15,807 nt of DNA from an uncultured Prevotella sp. Its GTDB lineage: Bacteria; Bacteroidota; Bacteroidia; Bacteroidales; Bacteroidaceae. Shown in pieces: positions 7,713-15,302 of this stretch (positions are counted from its first letter, which is position 1; every line of letters starts with the position of its first letter). The stretch is taken from positions 1-15,807 of the forward strand of contig CAKPTK010000048.1 in the NCBI GenBank assembly GCA_934190685.1. Reading direction: 5' to 3'. Made by a program: the position numbers and the translations under genes. Under the pieces are notes generated by a model. That model was not told where the DNA came from and did no database searches. It saw nothing but the letters and a program-made list of their open reading frames with translations.

Positions 7713-8966
7713 ATGCAGTATTCTTTTAAAGTTCCACAGCATATCAATACCATGATAGATCTGCCAGCCTCTAAGAGCATCAGCAACCGGGCACTTGTCA
7801 TTCATGCCCTGTCACAAGGGCAGACCCTTCCTGAGAATCTTTCCGACTGCGACGATACGGAAGTGATTGTCCGTGCGCTGCGTGACATGCCCGATGTTAT
7901 CGACATCAAAGCGGCAGGCACAGCCATGCGTTTTATGACGGCCTATCTGGCGGTCACGCCGGGAGAGCATGTCCTTACGGGCACCGACCGGATGAAGCAT
8001 CGCCCCATCAAAGTGCTTGTCGACGCTTTGCGCCAACTCGGAGCGGACATCAGTTATGAGGAAAACGACGGCTTTCCACCCTTGTGCGTGAAAGGACGCC
8101 AACTCGAGGGCGGACACTTGGAAATTGAAGGCAGTGTCAGTTCACAATACATCTCGGCGTTGCTGATGATTGGTCCCATGCTGAAGCGAGGACTTGAACT
8201 CAAGTTGACCGGCAATATCGTGTCGAGACCTTATATCGACCTCACCCTCTGCACGATGCGTGATTTCGGCGCACAGGTGGATTGGGCGGACATTGACATG
8301 ATCAAAGTGGAACCGAAGCCCTATCAAGACCAGGCATTTTTCATCGAAAACGACTGGAGCGCATCTTCTTATTGGTATGAGATTGCGGCATTGCTCAACG
8401 ACCCGGAATCGTCTATCAAACTCACCAACTTGATGGATGGATCCCATCAGGGCGACTCCGCCATCAAATATATGTTCAGTTTGCTGGGCGTGAAGACGGC
8501 GTTTGCCACCACACGACAAGGCGAGCCTACCGAGGTGTCACTTTGTTACCACCGCAGCAGACTGCCCCGGTTGGACTATGACTTTGTCAACCAACCCGAC
8601 TTGGCGCAGACGATGGTGGTGACGTGCGTCCTGCTCGGCATACCTTTCCGCTTTACAGGTTTGGGAAGTTTGAAAATCAAGGAAACCGACCGTATCGAGG
8701 CTCTTAAGGTTGAACTTCGCAAACTGGGCTATGTGTTGCACGACCGCAACGACAATGAAATCTTCTGGGACGGCGAGCGTTGTGATGCAGATGACGTGCC
8801 GGTCATTGACACCTATGAGGATCACCGCATGGCCATGGCTTTTGCTCCCGCAGCATTCAAGTTCCCCAAATTGCGCATCAATCACCCGGAAGTGGTGAGC
8901 AAGTCCTATCCCCATTTTTGGGACGATTTGCGCAAGGCTGGTTTCGAGATAGAACAGCACGATTGA
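7713..8966 (+). CDS. aroA: 3-phosphoshikimate 1-carboxyvinyltransferase (EPSP synthase)
   Basis: AroA transfers the enolpyruvyl group of PEP to shikimate 3-phosphate, the sixth step of the shikimate pathway to chorismate. The 417-residue protein has the family blocks in order: LPASKSISNRAL (17-28; K21, S22 and R26 contact substrates), the PEP loop AAGTAMRF (67-74) with R73, TGTDRMKHRPI (89-99) with R98, SVSSQYISAL, the late KIKETDRIEALK and the EDHRMAMAFAP block. Relative to the E. coli loop NAGTAMRP, Asn is replaced by A67 and Pro by F74; this is probably a lineage trait of Bacteroidota, from memory. It heads a predicted operon; the permease follows after 34 bp, and its metabolic link to the genes downstream is unclear. 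Confidence 0.95.
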   Translation: MQYSFKVPQHINTMIDLPASKSISNRALVIHALSQGQTLPENLSDCDDTEVIVRALRDMPDVIDIKAAGTAMRFMTAYLAVTPGEHVLTGTDRMKHRPIKVLVDALRQLGADISYEENDGFPPLCVKGRQLEGGHLEIEGSVSSQYISALLMIGPMLKRGLELKLTGNIVSRPYIDLTLCTMRDFGAQVDWADIDMIKVEPKPYQDQAFFIENDWSASSYWYEIAALLNDPESSIKLTNLMDGSHQGDSAIKYMFSLLGVKTAFATTRQGEPTEVSLCYHRSRLPRLDYDFVNQPDLAQTMVVTCVLLGIPFRFTGLGSLKIKETDRIEALKVELRKLGYVLHDRNDNEIFWDGERCDADDVPVIDTYEDHRMAMAFAPAAFKFPKLRINHPEVVSKSYPHFWDDLRKAGFEIEQHD

Positions 8967-9000
8967 CGTACCCAGTCCGTTCATCCTAATCCGCTACACT

Positions 9001-11784
9001 ATGTCGATATTCGAATATACTTTTTTCCAAAACGCCTTGTTGGGCTCCTTGTTGGCAAGCATCGTTTGTGGCTTTATTGGCTCCTATATCGTGGCTCGTC
9101 GGTTGGTGTTCATCAGTGGGGGCATCACGCACGCCTCGTTTGGAGGCATCGGTTTGGGCGTTTTGTTGGGCGTCAATCCCGTCTTGTCCGCCATGGCATT
9201 TGCCGTGGCGAGTGCTTTCGGCGTGCAGTGGCTGTCACATAAGGGCAGCATACGGGAGGATTCCGCCATTGCGGTGTTTTGGACCTTCGGCATGAGTGTG
9301 GGCATTATCTGTTGCTTTCTCACCCCGGGATTTATGCCCGATTTGCCGTCCTTTCTCTTTGGCAGCATCTTGGCGATAGAACCCGCAGACCTGTGGCTTC
9401 TTGCTGGATTGGCAGTGGTGGTGGTCGCCACCTTCGCTTTGCTTTATCGGGCCATTCTCAGTGTGGCATTTGACGCCACCTTCGCCCGTTCGCAACACTT
9501 GCCGGTCAACTTCATCGAACACCTCATGATGGGGCTTATCGCCGTTTCCATAGTCTCTACCTTGCGCATGGTCGGCATCGTGCTCGCTATCAGTCTGCTC
9601 ACCATTCCGCAGATGACGGCCAACATCTTCACCTTCAATTTCAAGAAAATCATTGGGCTGAGCATTGTCATCGGATGGATAGACTGTCTGTTGGGGTTGT
9701 CATTCGCCTATTGGCTGAATGTTCCTTCGGGCGCCTCTATCATCTTCTTTTCCATCATCGTCTACACCCTGTGCAAGCTGATCAAGCGTCATCCTTCGTT
9801 TGCCGTGACATTGCTGTGTCTACCCTTGCTCACTGGATGTATGTCGCAGAAGAATACGGCGAGGTCGAGATTCCTGCACGCTTTCAATGCCAAGTACAAT
9901 ATCTACTACAACGGAGCACAGGCCTATATTGACGGTTCGCTCGAGAAGGAAAACGGCAACAAGGACAACTATACCGAACTGTTGCCCCTTTACTATGTGG
10001 GCAACAAGAACAGTCGGGAAATAGGCAAGGGCAACTTTGACCGTGCCATAGAGAAAAGTAAAAAAGCCATACAGCGACATAGCATCAAACGCCGTCCCGA
10101 GTGGACCAAGAACCGCAAGAAAACAGCCAAAGACTTGGAATGGTTGGGACGCAAAGAATACAATCCCTTCATATGGAGAGCTTGGATGCTGATGGGACGG
10201 TCGCAGTTTCATAAGGGCAACTTTGACGAGGCTGCGTCAACTTTCGCCTATATGAGTAGACTCTATGAGACCCAACCTGCCATCTATGGCAAGGCACGCG
10301 CCTGGTTGGCGAAGACCTATGTGGAGAACGGATGGATATATGATGCGGAAGATGTAATCAGAAACATGCAACGCGACAGTCTCGATTGGCGTGCTGTCAA
10401 GGAATGGGATTATACCTATGCCGACTATTACATCCATACGGGCGATTTCGAGAAGGCGATACCCTATCTGCGCAAAGTCATCAGCCATGAGATGCGACGC
10501 AAGCAAAAGGCCCGTGAATGGTATTTGCTCGGCCAACTCTATGCTGCCTTGGATCGTAAACAGGATGCCTACAAGGCTTTCCGGCACGTCGTCAAGCAGA
10601 ATCCTCCCTATGAGTTGGAGTTCAATGCCCGCATCTCTCTTACTGAGGTGATGGCCAAGGGACGCTCGAAACAAATGGTGAGCAAGTTGAGACGTATGGC
10701 GGCAAGCGACAAGAACAAGGATTATCTCGACCAAGTATACTATGCCATCGGCAACATCTATCTGGCGGACAAGGATACCCTCAAGGCGATTGGCGCTTAT
10801 GAGCAGGGCAACCAAAAGGCTACCCGGGCTGGCATAGAGAAGGGTGTGCTGCTGCTTCACCTTGGAGATCTCTATTGGGCAAGGGAAAAGTTCGGTGACG
10901 CCCGTCGCTGTTATGGCGAGGCCATCGGACTTCTTGACAAAGACCGCAAGGATTATGAGGCATTGTCTGAACGTTCGGTGGTGCTCGATGAATTGGTCCC
11001 CTATACTGATGCCGTGCAATTGCAGGACTCGCTGCAGGCCTTGGCGAAGATGTCGGAGAGCGACCGAAACGCAGCCATCGACCGCGTCATCACGTCCTTG
11101 AAGAAGAAAGAAAAAGAAGAACGTCGGGCACAGGAGGCTGCCGAGGCAGACAAAAAGATGAAAGAGAACAGCGCGAAGTTTGGACACACCAGTTCTTCTT
11201 CATCGTCCACCCCCACGATGCCGACCTCGAAATCCTCGGCTTGGTATTTCTACAATCCGTTGGCTGTCAGTCAGGGAAAGCAAGCTTTCCAACGCTTATG
11301 GGGAAAACGAGAGAATGTGGACAACTGGCAGCGGGTCAACCGAACGGTGGTCGGCGGCATGCAAGCCCTGTCGCAACTGACCGACGAGCAGCGAGATTCC
11401 ATCGCTGCAGAGGAAGCCAAGGCTGACTCTATCTCTCATCTGACGGACAGCGCCCAGAACGATCCACACAAGCGCGAGTATTATCTCGCCCAAATACCTT
11501 TCACGGAAGAACAGATGAAGGCCAGCGACGAAACCTTGGAAGACGGTTTGTTCCATGCAGGTGTCATCTTTAAGGATAAACTTGACAACTTGCGGCAGAG
11601 TGAGAAATATCTGCGCCGGTTGTCTGATAAATACCATGACTATCCTCAAATGGATGAGGCTTACTATCACCTTTTCCTCTTGTATTCACGCAAAAATGAT
11701 TTCACGACTGCCGACAGTTATGTGGAACGCTTGAAAAAGGAATATCCCAACAGTCAGTGGACTGCACTCCTCACAGATCCTTAA
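9001..11784 (+). CDS. Metal ABC transporter permease (ABC-3 family) fused in frame to the N-terminal part of a PorW/SprE-like TPR lipoprotein
   Basis: This 927-codon ORF joins two proteins. Residues 1 to about 262 are an ABC-3 (ZnuB/MntB-type) permease with multiple hydrophobic segments and family blocks VARRLVFISGGITHASFGGI (31-50), a DSAIAVFW block and LRMVGIVLAISLLTIPQM; it would carry zinc or manganese across the inner membrane, but no ATPase or binding protein is nearby. Residues 260-280 form a lipoprotein signal peptide with lipobox LLTGC (C280). From 281 on the sequence is PorW/SprE-like: FNAKYNIYYNGAQAYIDG, GNKDNYTELLPLYYVGNK, at least six TPR-like repeats (about 390-690), a charged coiled-coil-like stretch (699-725) and the WYFYNP (748-753) to WGKR (767-770) block. 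PorW/SprE is needed for T9SS secretion. The ORF ends at TAA 11782, though the same frame continues downstream. Confidence 0.85.
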   Translation: MSIFEYTFFQNALLGSLLASIVCGFIGSYIVARRLVFISGGITHASFGGIGLGVLLGVNPVLSAMAFAVASAFGVQWLSHKGSIREDSAIAVFWTFGMSVGIICCFLTPGFMPDLPSFLFGSILAIEPADLWLLAGLAVVVVATFALLYRAILSVAFDATFARSQHLPVNFIEHLMMGLIAVSIVSTLRMVGIVLAISLLTIPQMTANIFTFNFKKIIGLSIVIGWIDCLLGLSFAYWLNVPSGASIIFFSIIVYTLCKLIKRHPSFAVTLLCLPLLTGCMSQKNTARSRFLHAFNAKYNIYYNGAQAYIDGSLEKENGNKDNYTELLPLYYVGNKNSREIGKGNFDRAIEKSKKAIQRHSIKRRPEWTKNRKKTAKDLEWLGRKEYNPFIWRAWMLMGRSQFHKGNFDEAASTFAYMSRLYETQPAIYGKARAWLAKTYVENGWIYDAEDVIRNMQRDSLDWRAVKEWDYTYADYYIHTGDFEKAIPYLRKVISHEMRRKQKAREWYLLGQLYAALDRKQDAYKAFRHVVKQNPPYELEFNARISLTEVMAKGRSKQMVSKLRRMAASDKNKDYLDQVYYAIGNIYLADKDTLKAIGAYEQGNQKATRAGIEKGVLLLHLGDLYWAREKFGDARRCYGEAIGLLDKDRKDYEALSERSVVLDELVPYTDAVQLQDSLQALAKMSESDRNAAIDRVITSLKKKEKEERRAQEAAEADKKMKENSAKFGHTSSSSSSTPTMPTSKSSAWYFYNPLAVSQGKQAFQRLWGKRENVDNWQRVNRTVVGGMQALSQLTDEQRDSIAAEEAKADSISHLTDSAQNDPHKREYYLAQIPFTEEQMKASDETLEDGLFHAGVIFKDKLDNLRQSEKYLRRLSDKYHDYPQMDEAYYHLFLLYSRKNDFTTADSYVERLKKEYPNSQWTALLTDP
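9778..9840 (+). other. Embedded lipoprotein signal peptide with lipobox at the permease-PorW junction
   Basis: From codon 260 the reading is LIKRHPSFAVTLLCLPLLTGC: a basic n-region (K262, R263), a hydrophobic core and an LTGC lipobox at C280. An independent PorW would be expected to start here, but codon 260 is CTG (9778), not ATG. GTG at 9805 is the only standard alternative inside this stretch, and it would leave a very short signal without basic residues. Confidence 0.75.
11782..11784 (+). other. In-frame premature stop codon (TAA) inside the PorW-like gene
   Basis: The codons around it read aca gat cct TAA ttc aag gaa. One base change (TAA from TAT or TAC) would restore TDPYF and join the two ORFs. 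The following base is T, a strong termination context, so readthrough is unlikely without a special signal; none is apparent. Confidence 0.85.
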
Positions 11785-11802
11785 TTCAAGGAAAACTCCA
11801 CC

Positions 11803-13104
11803 ATGGGAATGCAAATAGAGGATTCTCTCTATGCCGCCACCTATGAAGCCTTCAAGGCCGACCGCTTTCAGGAGGTCAGAGGCAATGTGCATGTGAGCGA
11901 TACGCGTTTCCCCACAGGTGCCAATCGTGACAAGTTCCTCTTCATCTCGGGTATGAGCAAACTCAATTCGGGCGATACGGAGGGATGTTTGGCGGACATG
12001 AAGACGGTGGTGGAGAAATATCCAGACAGCCGTATCTGCGAGATGGCGGGCATGATTGTCAATGGTGTGAACCAGGGACGCAAACTTCATGGAGCACGCT
12101 TCGACTTGGAAGATGTGTGGAATCGACGGGCTGTGGTGCTCAACGACAAGGACTCGGTGGCGGCACGCAAGTTCTCTCCCGAACGTATCACTCCTTTCAA
12201 TGTGATGCTTGTCTATGTGCCCGACTCTCTCAATGAGAACCAACTGCTCTTTGAAATGGCCCGCTACAACTTCACCAATTTCATCGTGCGAAACTTTGAG
12301 GTGGCGATAGATGATGCGGATGGTCTGCACCGCATGCGTGTGAGCGGATTCCGAAACTATGACGAGGCTTATCAATATGCCGGATTGTTGCATGCCAACA
12401 AGGCGGTTGTCCGCCAGATGGGACAGGCCAAGACCTATATCATAAGTGACGAGAACCTTGCCCTCTTGGGACAACAGTATAGCTATACGGATTATGAGAG
12501 ATTCTATGCGGCGCACTTCGCTCCGCTCAAGGTGGCCAATAGGCAGTTGCTCAACGAGCCGACTGAGGTCAATGTTGAGCAGGAAGACGTGCGCATACCT
12601 GCCAATATGAAACCGAAGGATGCGGACAAGCAGGAACTGGAGCCCGATAATGAGACCGACAATGGATTCATAATGGACGATGATTCTTCAGCCAAGCCAC
12701 AAACTAAACAAGCGGAAGATGACGGCATCCTGATTGATGACGGTGAAAAACCTTCCACAAATCCTCAGTCCAAGCAGACCGAGGACGATGGCATCCTGAT
12801 TGACGATGAGCCTACAACACCGGTTCCTTCACAGACAAAGCCACAGCCGTCGCAACCTGTCCGTCAAGAAACGAAACAGGAAGCCAAGCCTTCGGCTGCT
12901 ACGGAAAAGACGAGCGCCACAGCAACCTCGCCGAAACAGCCTGTCCATCCGGCAGCATCCAAGCAGACTGCAAAGCCTGTCGTGCCGGAAAAGAAAGTTA
13001 CAACTCCCGAAAAGAAGGTTGTAGAGCCTGTGAAGAAACAAGAGGAACCTCAGAAAAAAGAGGTGGACCTTGAGGACGAATATTATGATTTAGACGGATT
13101 TTAA
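11803..13104 (+). CDS. C-terminal part of the PorW/SprE-like protein (separate ORF after the premature stop)
   Basis: The open frame starts at 11785, directly after the TAA; the first ATG is 11803, giving 433 residues. An AAGGAAA site at 11788-11794, 8 nt before this ATG, could support a restart. The first 200 residues continue the PorW/SprE fold (IEDSLYAATYEAFKADRFQ, a TPR-like helix pair, then HGARFDLEDVW). Residues about 120-250 resemble an alpha-beta region (NVMLVYVPDSLNENQLLFE, MRVSGFRNYDEAYQYAG). Residues 284-348 hold three acidic repeats, followed by a Pro/Lys/Gln-rich linker and a sharp acidic-aromatic end, EDEYYDLDGF. Without the upstream half it has no signal peptide and would stay in the cytoplasm. 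porX begins three bases after its stop. Confidence 0.85.
   Translation: MGMQIEDSLYAATYEAFKADRFQEVRGNVHVSDTRFPTGANRDKFLFISGMSKLNSGDTEGCLADMKTVVEKYPDSRICEMAGMIVNGVNQGRKLHGARFDLEDVWNRRAVVLNDKDSVAARKFSPERITPFNVMLVYVPDSLNENQLLFEMARYNFTNFIVRNFEVAIDDADGLHRMRVSGFRNYDEAYQYAGLLHANKAVVRQMGQAKTYIISDENLALLGQQYSYTDYERFYAAHFAPLKVANRQLLNEPTEVNVEQEDVRIPANMKPKDADKQELEPDNETDNGFIMDDDSSAKPQTKQAEDDGILIDDGEKPSTNPQSKQTEDDGILIDDEPTTPVPSQTKPQPSQPVRQETKQEAKPSAATEKTSATATSPKQPVHPAASKQTAKPVVPEKKVTTPEKKVVEPVKKQEEPQKKEVDLEDEYYDLDGF
12652..12846 (+). repeat. Three tandem acidic repeats in the PorW-like C-terminal region
   Basis: Three units of 21, 22 and 22 residues (12652-12714, 12715-12780, 12781-12846) each start with a core related to EDDGILIDD (first unit: ETDNGFIMDD) and end with a PQTK/PQSK/SQTK-like tail. 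Units 2 and 3 are close at the DNA level over the core (ggcatcctgattga), indicating a recent tandem duplication. Confidence 0.8.
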
Positions 13105-13107
13105 GCA

Positions 13108-14742
13108 ATGATGAACAACGGAAACATACTTTGGGTGGACGATGAGATAGAACTTCTCAAAGCCCACATCATCTTCTTGGAAAAGAAAGGTTATGACGTG
13201 ACGACTGTGAGCAACGGCGCCGACGCCATAGACCGGTGCCGTCAGCACACCTTCGACCTGATAATGCTCGACGAGATGATGCCCGGCATGACAGGATTGG
13301 AGACTTTGCAGCAGATCAAGGACATCTCGCCCTCGACTCCTGTGGTCATGGTCACAAAGAGCGAGGAGGAAAATATCATGGATCAAGCGATAGGCTCCAA
13401 GATTGCCGACTACCTTATCAAACCTGTCAATCCAAGCCAAATCCTGCTCTCTCTCAAAAAGAATATCCATCGCAAGGAGATAGTCACCGAGGTGACACAG
13501 ACATCTTATCAGCAGAATTTCCAACAGTTGTCTTTACAGATAGAAGACTGCAGAACATTCGAGGATTGGAAGGAAGTGTATCGCAAGCTTGTACATTGGG
13601 AATTGGAACTCAGCAGTACGGAGAGTAGCATGACCGAGATTCTCAAAACCCAGAAGGAAGAAGCTGACAACGGGTTTGCTAAATTCATCAAGAAAAACTA
13701 TATGGACTGGGTCGCCCCTCAAGCGTCGGGGGCCATCGGCAATATGCGCGCCATGATGCAGCACCGCTTGGTGTCCAAGGCATCGAAGCACGAAGCACAG
13801 TCTGCCGACAAGCCGTTGATGAGTCCAGACGTGTTCAAACGCAAAGTCTTTCCCTTGCTTGATGCCAAGGAGAAGGTGTTTCTCATTGTGATAGACAATT
13901 TTCGCTACGACCAATGGCGCATGTTGGCGCAGGAGATAGGAGACCTGTTCGACATTTCGGAAGATTTGTACATGAGCATTCTTCCCACCGCCACACAATA
14001 CGCCCGCAACGCTATCTTCAGCGGACTCATGCCCACACAGATAGCCTCTATGTTCCCTGAACTTTGGGTGGACGAGGATGAGGAGGAGGGGAAGAACCTC
14101 AACGAGGCGCCGCTCATACAGACACAGATAGAACGCTACCGCCGTCACGATACCTTTTCTTATCATAAGATCAACGATTCCAATGGAGCGGAGAAGTTTA
14201 TGCAGCAGTTGTCCCAACTCAAACAGAACGACCTCAATGTGTTGGTTGTCAATTTCATCGACATGCTCTCCCACGCTCGCACAGAGTCGAAGATGGTGCG
14301 GGAGTTGGCGAGCAACGAGAGCGCCTATCGCAGCATCACCCAAAGTTGGTTGCGCCACTCTTTTATGGCGGACCTTTTCAAGGTCCTTGCCAACAGCGAC
14401 TACAAGATTGTCATCACCACAGACCATGGCAGCATTCGTGCGTCGAAACCTGTAAAAATCATCGGTGACCGGAATACCAACACCAATCTGCGCTATAAGT
14501 TGGGCAAGAATCTCAACTACGATTCCAAGGATGTATTCGCCATCAAGGAGCCTGCCCGGGCACAACTGCCCACGCTAAACCTCAGTACGAGTTATGTCTT
14601 CGCCACAGGTGACTCGTTCTTCGCTTATCCCAACAACTACAATTATTATGTGAGCTACTATAAGGACACTTTTCAGCACGGAGGCATCTCCATGGAGGAG
14701 ATGATTATCCCGATTGTCACGCTCACACCCAGAAAAAGATAG
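13108..14742 (+). CDS. porX: PorX: response regulator with alkaline-phosphatase-superfamily (PglZ-type) effector domain, T9SS regulator
   Basis: PorX controls T9SS gene expression and function with the kinase PorY, and its effector domain has been reported as a zinc-dependent phosphodiesterase acting on oligonucleotide signals. The 544 residues start with a receiver domain (5-120): acid pocket D11 and D12, phospho-acceptor D55 in LIMLDEMMPG, T83 and K105 in LIKP. A helical linker follows (about 125-235). The PglZ domain (about 255-540) has the full two-metal set expected for the superfamily: D263 (VIDNFR), nucleophile probably T296 in PTATQYARN, D385 and H389 (FIDMLSHAR), D439 and H440 (TTDHGS), and H524 (QHGG). 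Both domains therefore look functional. There is no DNA-binding domain. It begins three bases after the PorW-like frame, so coupling is likely; ATG 13111 is an alternative start. Confidence 0.93.
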   Translation: MMNNGNILWVDDEIELLKAHIIFLEKKGYDVTTVSNGADAIDRCRQHTFDLIMLDEMMPGMTGLETLQQIKDISPSTPVVMVTKSEEENIMDQAIGSKIADYLIKPVNPSQILLSLKKNIHRKEIVTEVTQTSYQQNFQQLSLQIEDCRTFEDWKEVYRKLVHWELELSSTESSMTEILKTQKEEADNGFAKFIKKNYMDWVAPQASGAIGNMRAMMQHRLVSKASKHEAQSADKPLMSPDVFKRKVFPLLDAKEKVFLIVIDNFRYDQWRMLAQEIGDLFDISEDLYMSILPTATQYARNAIFSGLMPTQIASMFPELWVDEDEEEGKNLNEAPLIQTQIERYRRHDTFSYHKINDSNGAEKFMQQLSQLKQNDLNVLVVNFIDMLSHARTESKMVRELASNESAYRSITQSWLRHSFMADLFKVLANSDYKIVITTDHGSIRASKPVKIIGDRNTNTNLRYKLGKNLNYDSKDVFAIKEPARAQLPTLNLSTSYVFATGDSFFAYPNNYNYYVSYYKDTFQHGGISMEEMIIPIVTLTPRKR

Positions 14743-14763
14743 AATTCAAAAACACACAATATT

Positions 14764-15177
14764 ATGGAAATCAGAATAGACAATCTCGACAAAATTCACG
14801 CTGCCGCCAAGGAGTTTATCCAAAACATGGGCACAGGCAAGGTCTTCGCTTTCTATGGCAAGATGGGAGCTGGCAAGACCACATTCATCAAGGCCGTATG
14901 CGAGGAGTTGGGAGTGGACGATGTCATCACGTCCCCCACGTTCGCTATCGTCAATGAGTACACTTCCAGCACTACAGGCGACAGCATCTTCCACTTCGAT
15001 TTCTACCGTATCAAAAAGCTTGATGAGGTCTATGATATGGGATATGAAGACTATTTCTACGGTGGAAGTTTGTGTTTTCTGGAGTGGCCGGAGCTTATCG
15101 AAGAGTTGCTTCCCGAGGATGTGACCAAGGTCTATATCAGTGAAGAACCCGACGGCTCTCGTCTTGTGAAATTCTAA
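14764..15177 (+). CDS. tsaE: tRNA threonylcarbamoyladenosine biosynthesis ATPase TsaE
   Basis: TsaE is the ATPase that works with TsaB, TsaC and TsaD to make t6A at position 37 of tRNAs reading ANN codons. The 137-residue protein has Walker A GKMGAGKTT (32-40), the switch-like TSPTFAIVNEY (57-66), HFDFYR (77-82) and the Walker B-like FLEWPE (105-110). All match the family, and the length is normal. It follows porX by 21 bp behind an A-rich leader (caaaaacacacaatatt) and is probably the last gene of the operon. The functional link to T9SS genes is unknown. Confidence 0.94.
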   Translation: MEIRIDNLDKIHAAAKEFIQNMGTGKVFAFYGKMGAGKTTFIKAVCEELGVDDVITSPTFAIVNEYTSSTTGDSIFHFDFYRIKKLDEVYDMGYEDYFYGGSLCFLEWPELIEELLPEDVTKVYISEEPDGSRLVKF

Positions 15178-15212
15178 GACAGATGTGACAGGAAAAAGCC
15201 TCCGAATGATTA

Positions 15213-15227
15213 AATGTTTTAAACATT
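15213..15227. repeat. Perfect palindrome AATGTTT-T-AAACATT between tsaE and hsp20
   Basis: Two 7-bp arms flank one central T. No T-tract follows on the plus strand, so it is a poor terminator candidate; an operator-like role is possible but unsupported. Confidence 0.5.
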
Positions 15228-15242
15228 GCTGACGAATTGACC

Positions 15243-15292
15243 GATGTCGTTGACAAGATGTCACGCTAAGGATGGTTGGCACATAAGTTGTT
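15243..15292 (+). promoter_or_regulatory. Candidate hsp20 control region: GATGTC repeats, inverted repeat and sigma-54-like promoter
   Basis: TTGGCACATAAGTTGTT (15276-15292) has an intact TTGGCAC -24 half and TTG of the -12 half with the exact sigma-54 spacing; the usual C after TTG is T. Just upstream are GATGTC at 15243 and 15257 and an inverted repeat TGACA-aga-TGTCA (15251-15263). No TAnnTTTG element is seen in this region. The function is inferred only. Confidence 0.35.
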
Positions 15293-15302
15293 TATAATGA
15301 GA

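Larger units (their letters stand above)
9778..13104 (+). pseudogene. porW: PorW/SprE-like T9SS lipoprotein gene as a whole, interrupted by one in-frame TAA
   Basis: Taken together, the PorW-like part of the upstream ORF and the downstream ORF form one reading frame of 1108 sense codons from codon 260, broken only by TAA at 11782-11784. Both halves sit in the same frame, no base is gained or lost, and the text across the stop (SQWTALLTDP, stop, FKENSTMGMQ, IEDSLYAATYEAF) reads as continuous family sequence, with a tyrosine codon the easiest origin of the TAA. The downstream half shows no decay. Three explanations remain: a recent nonsense mutation, a tolerated split into two polypeptides, or a base-calling error. 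The family assignment rests on remembered PorW/SprE sequence features, not on a search. Confidence 0.6.

Noticed and set aside
11782..11803. Programmed frameshift or recoding at the PorW stop
   Set aside because: No frame change is needed because both ORFs share one frame, and no slippery heptamer or readthrough signal is evident; TAA followed by T is a strong stop.
15213..15227. Palindrome after tsaE as a transcription terminator
   Set aside because: The stem is nearly all A/T apart from one G-C pair per arm, with a one-base loop and no T-tract; it is kept only as a repeat.
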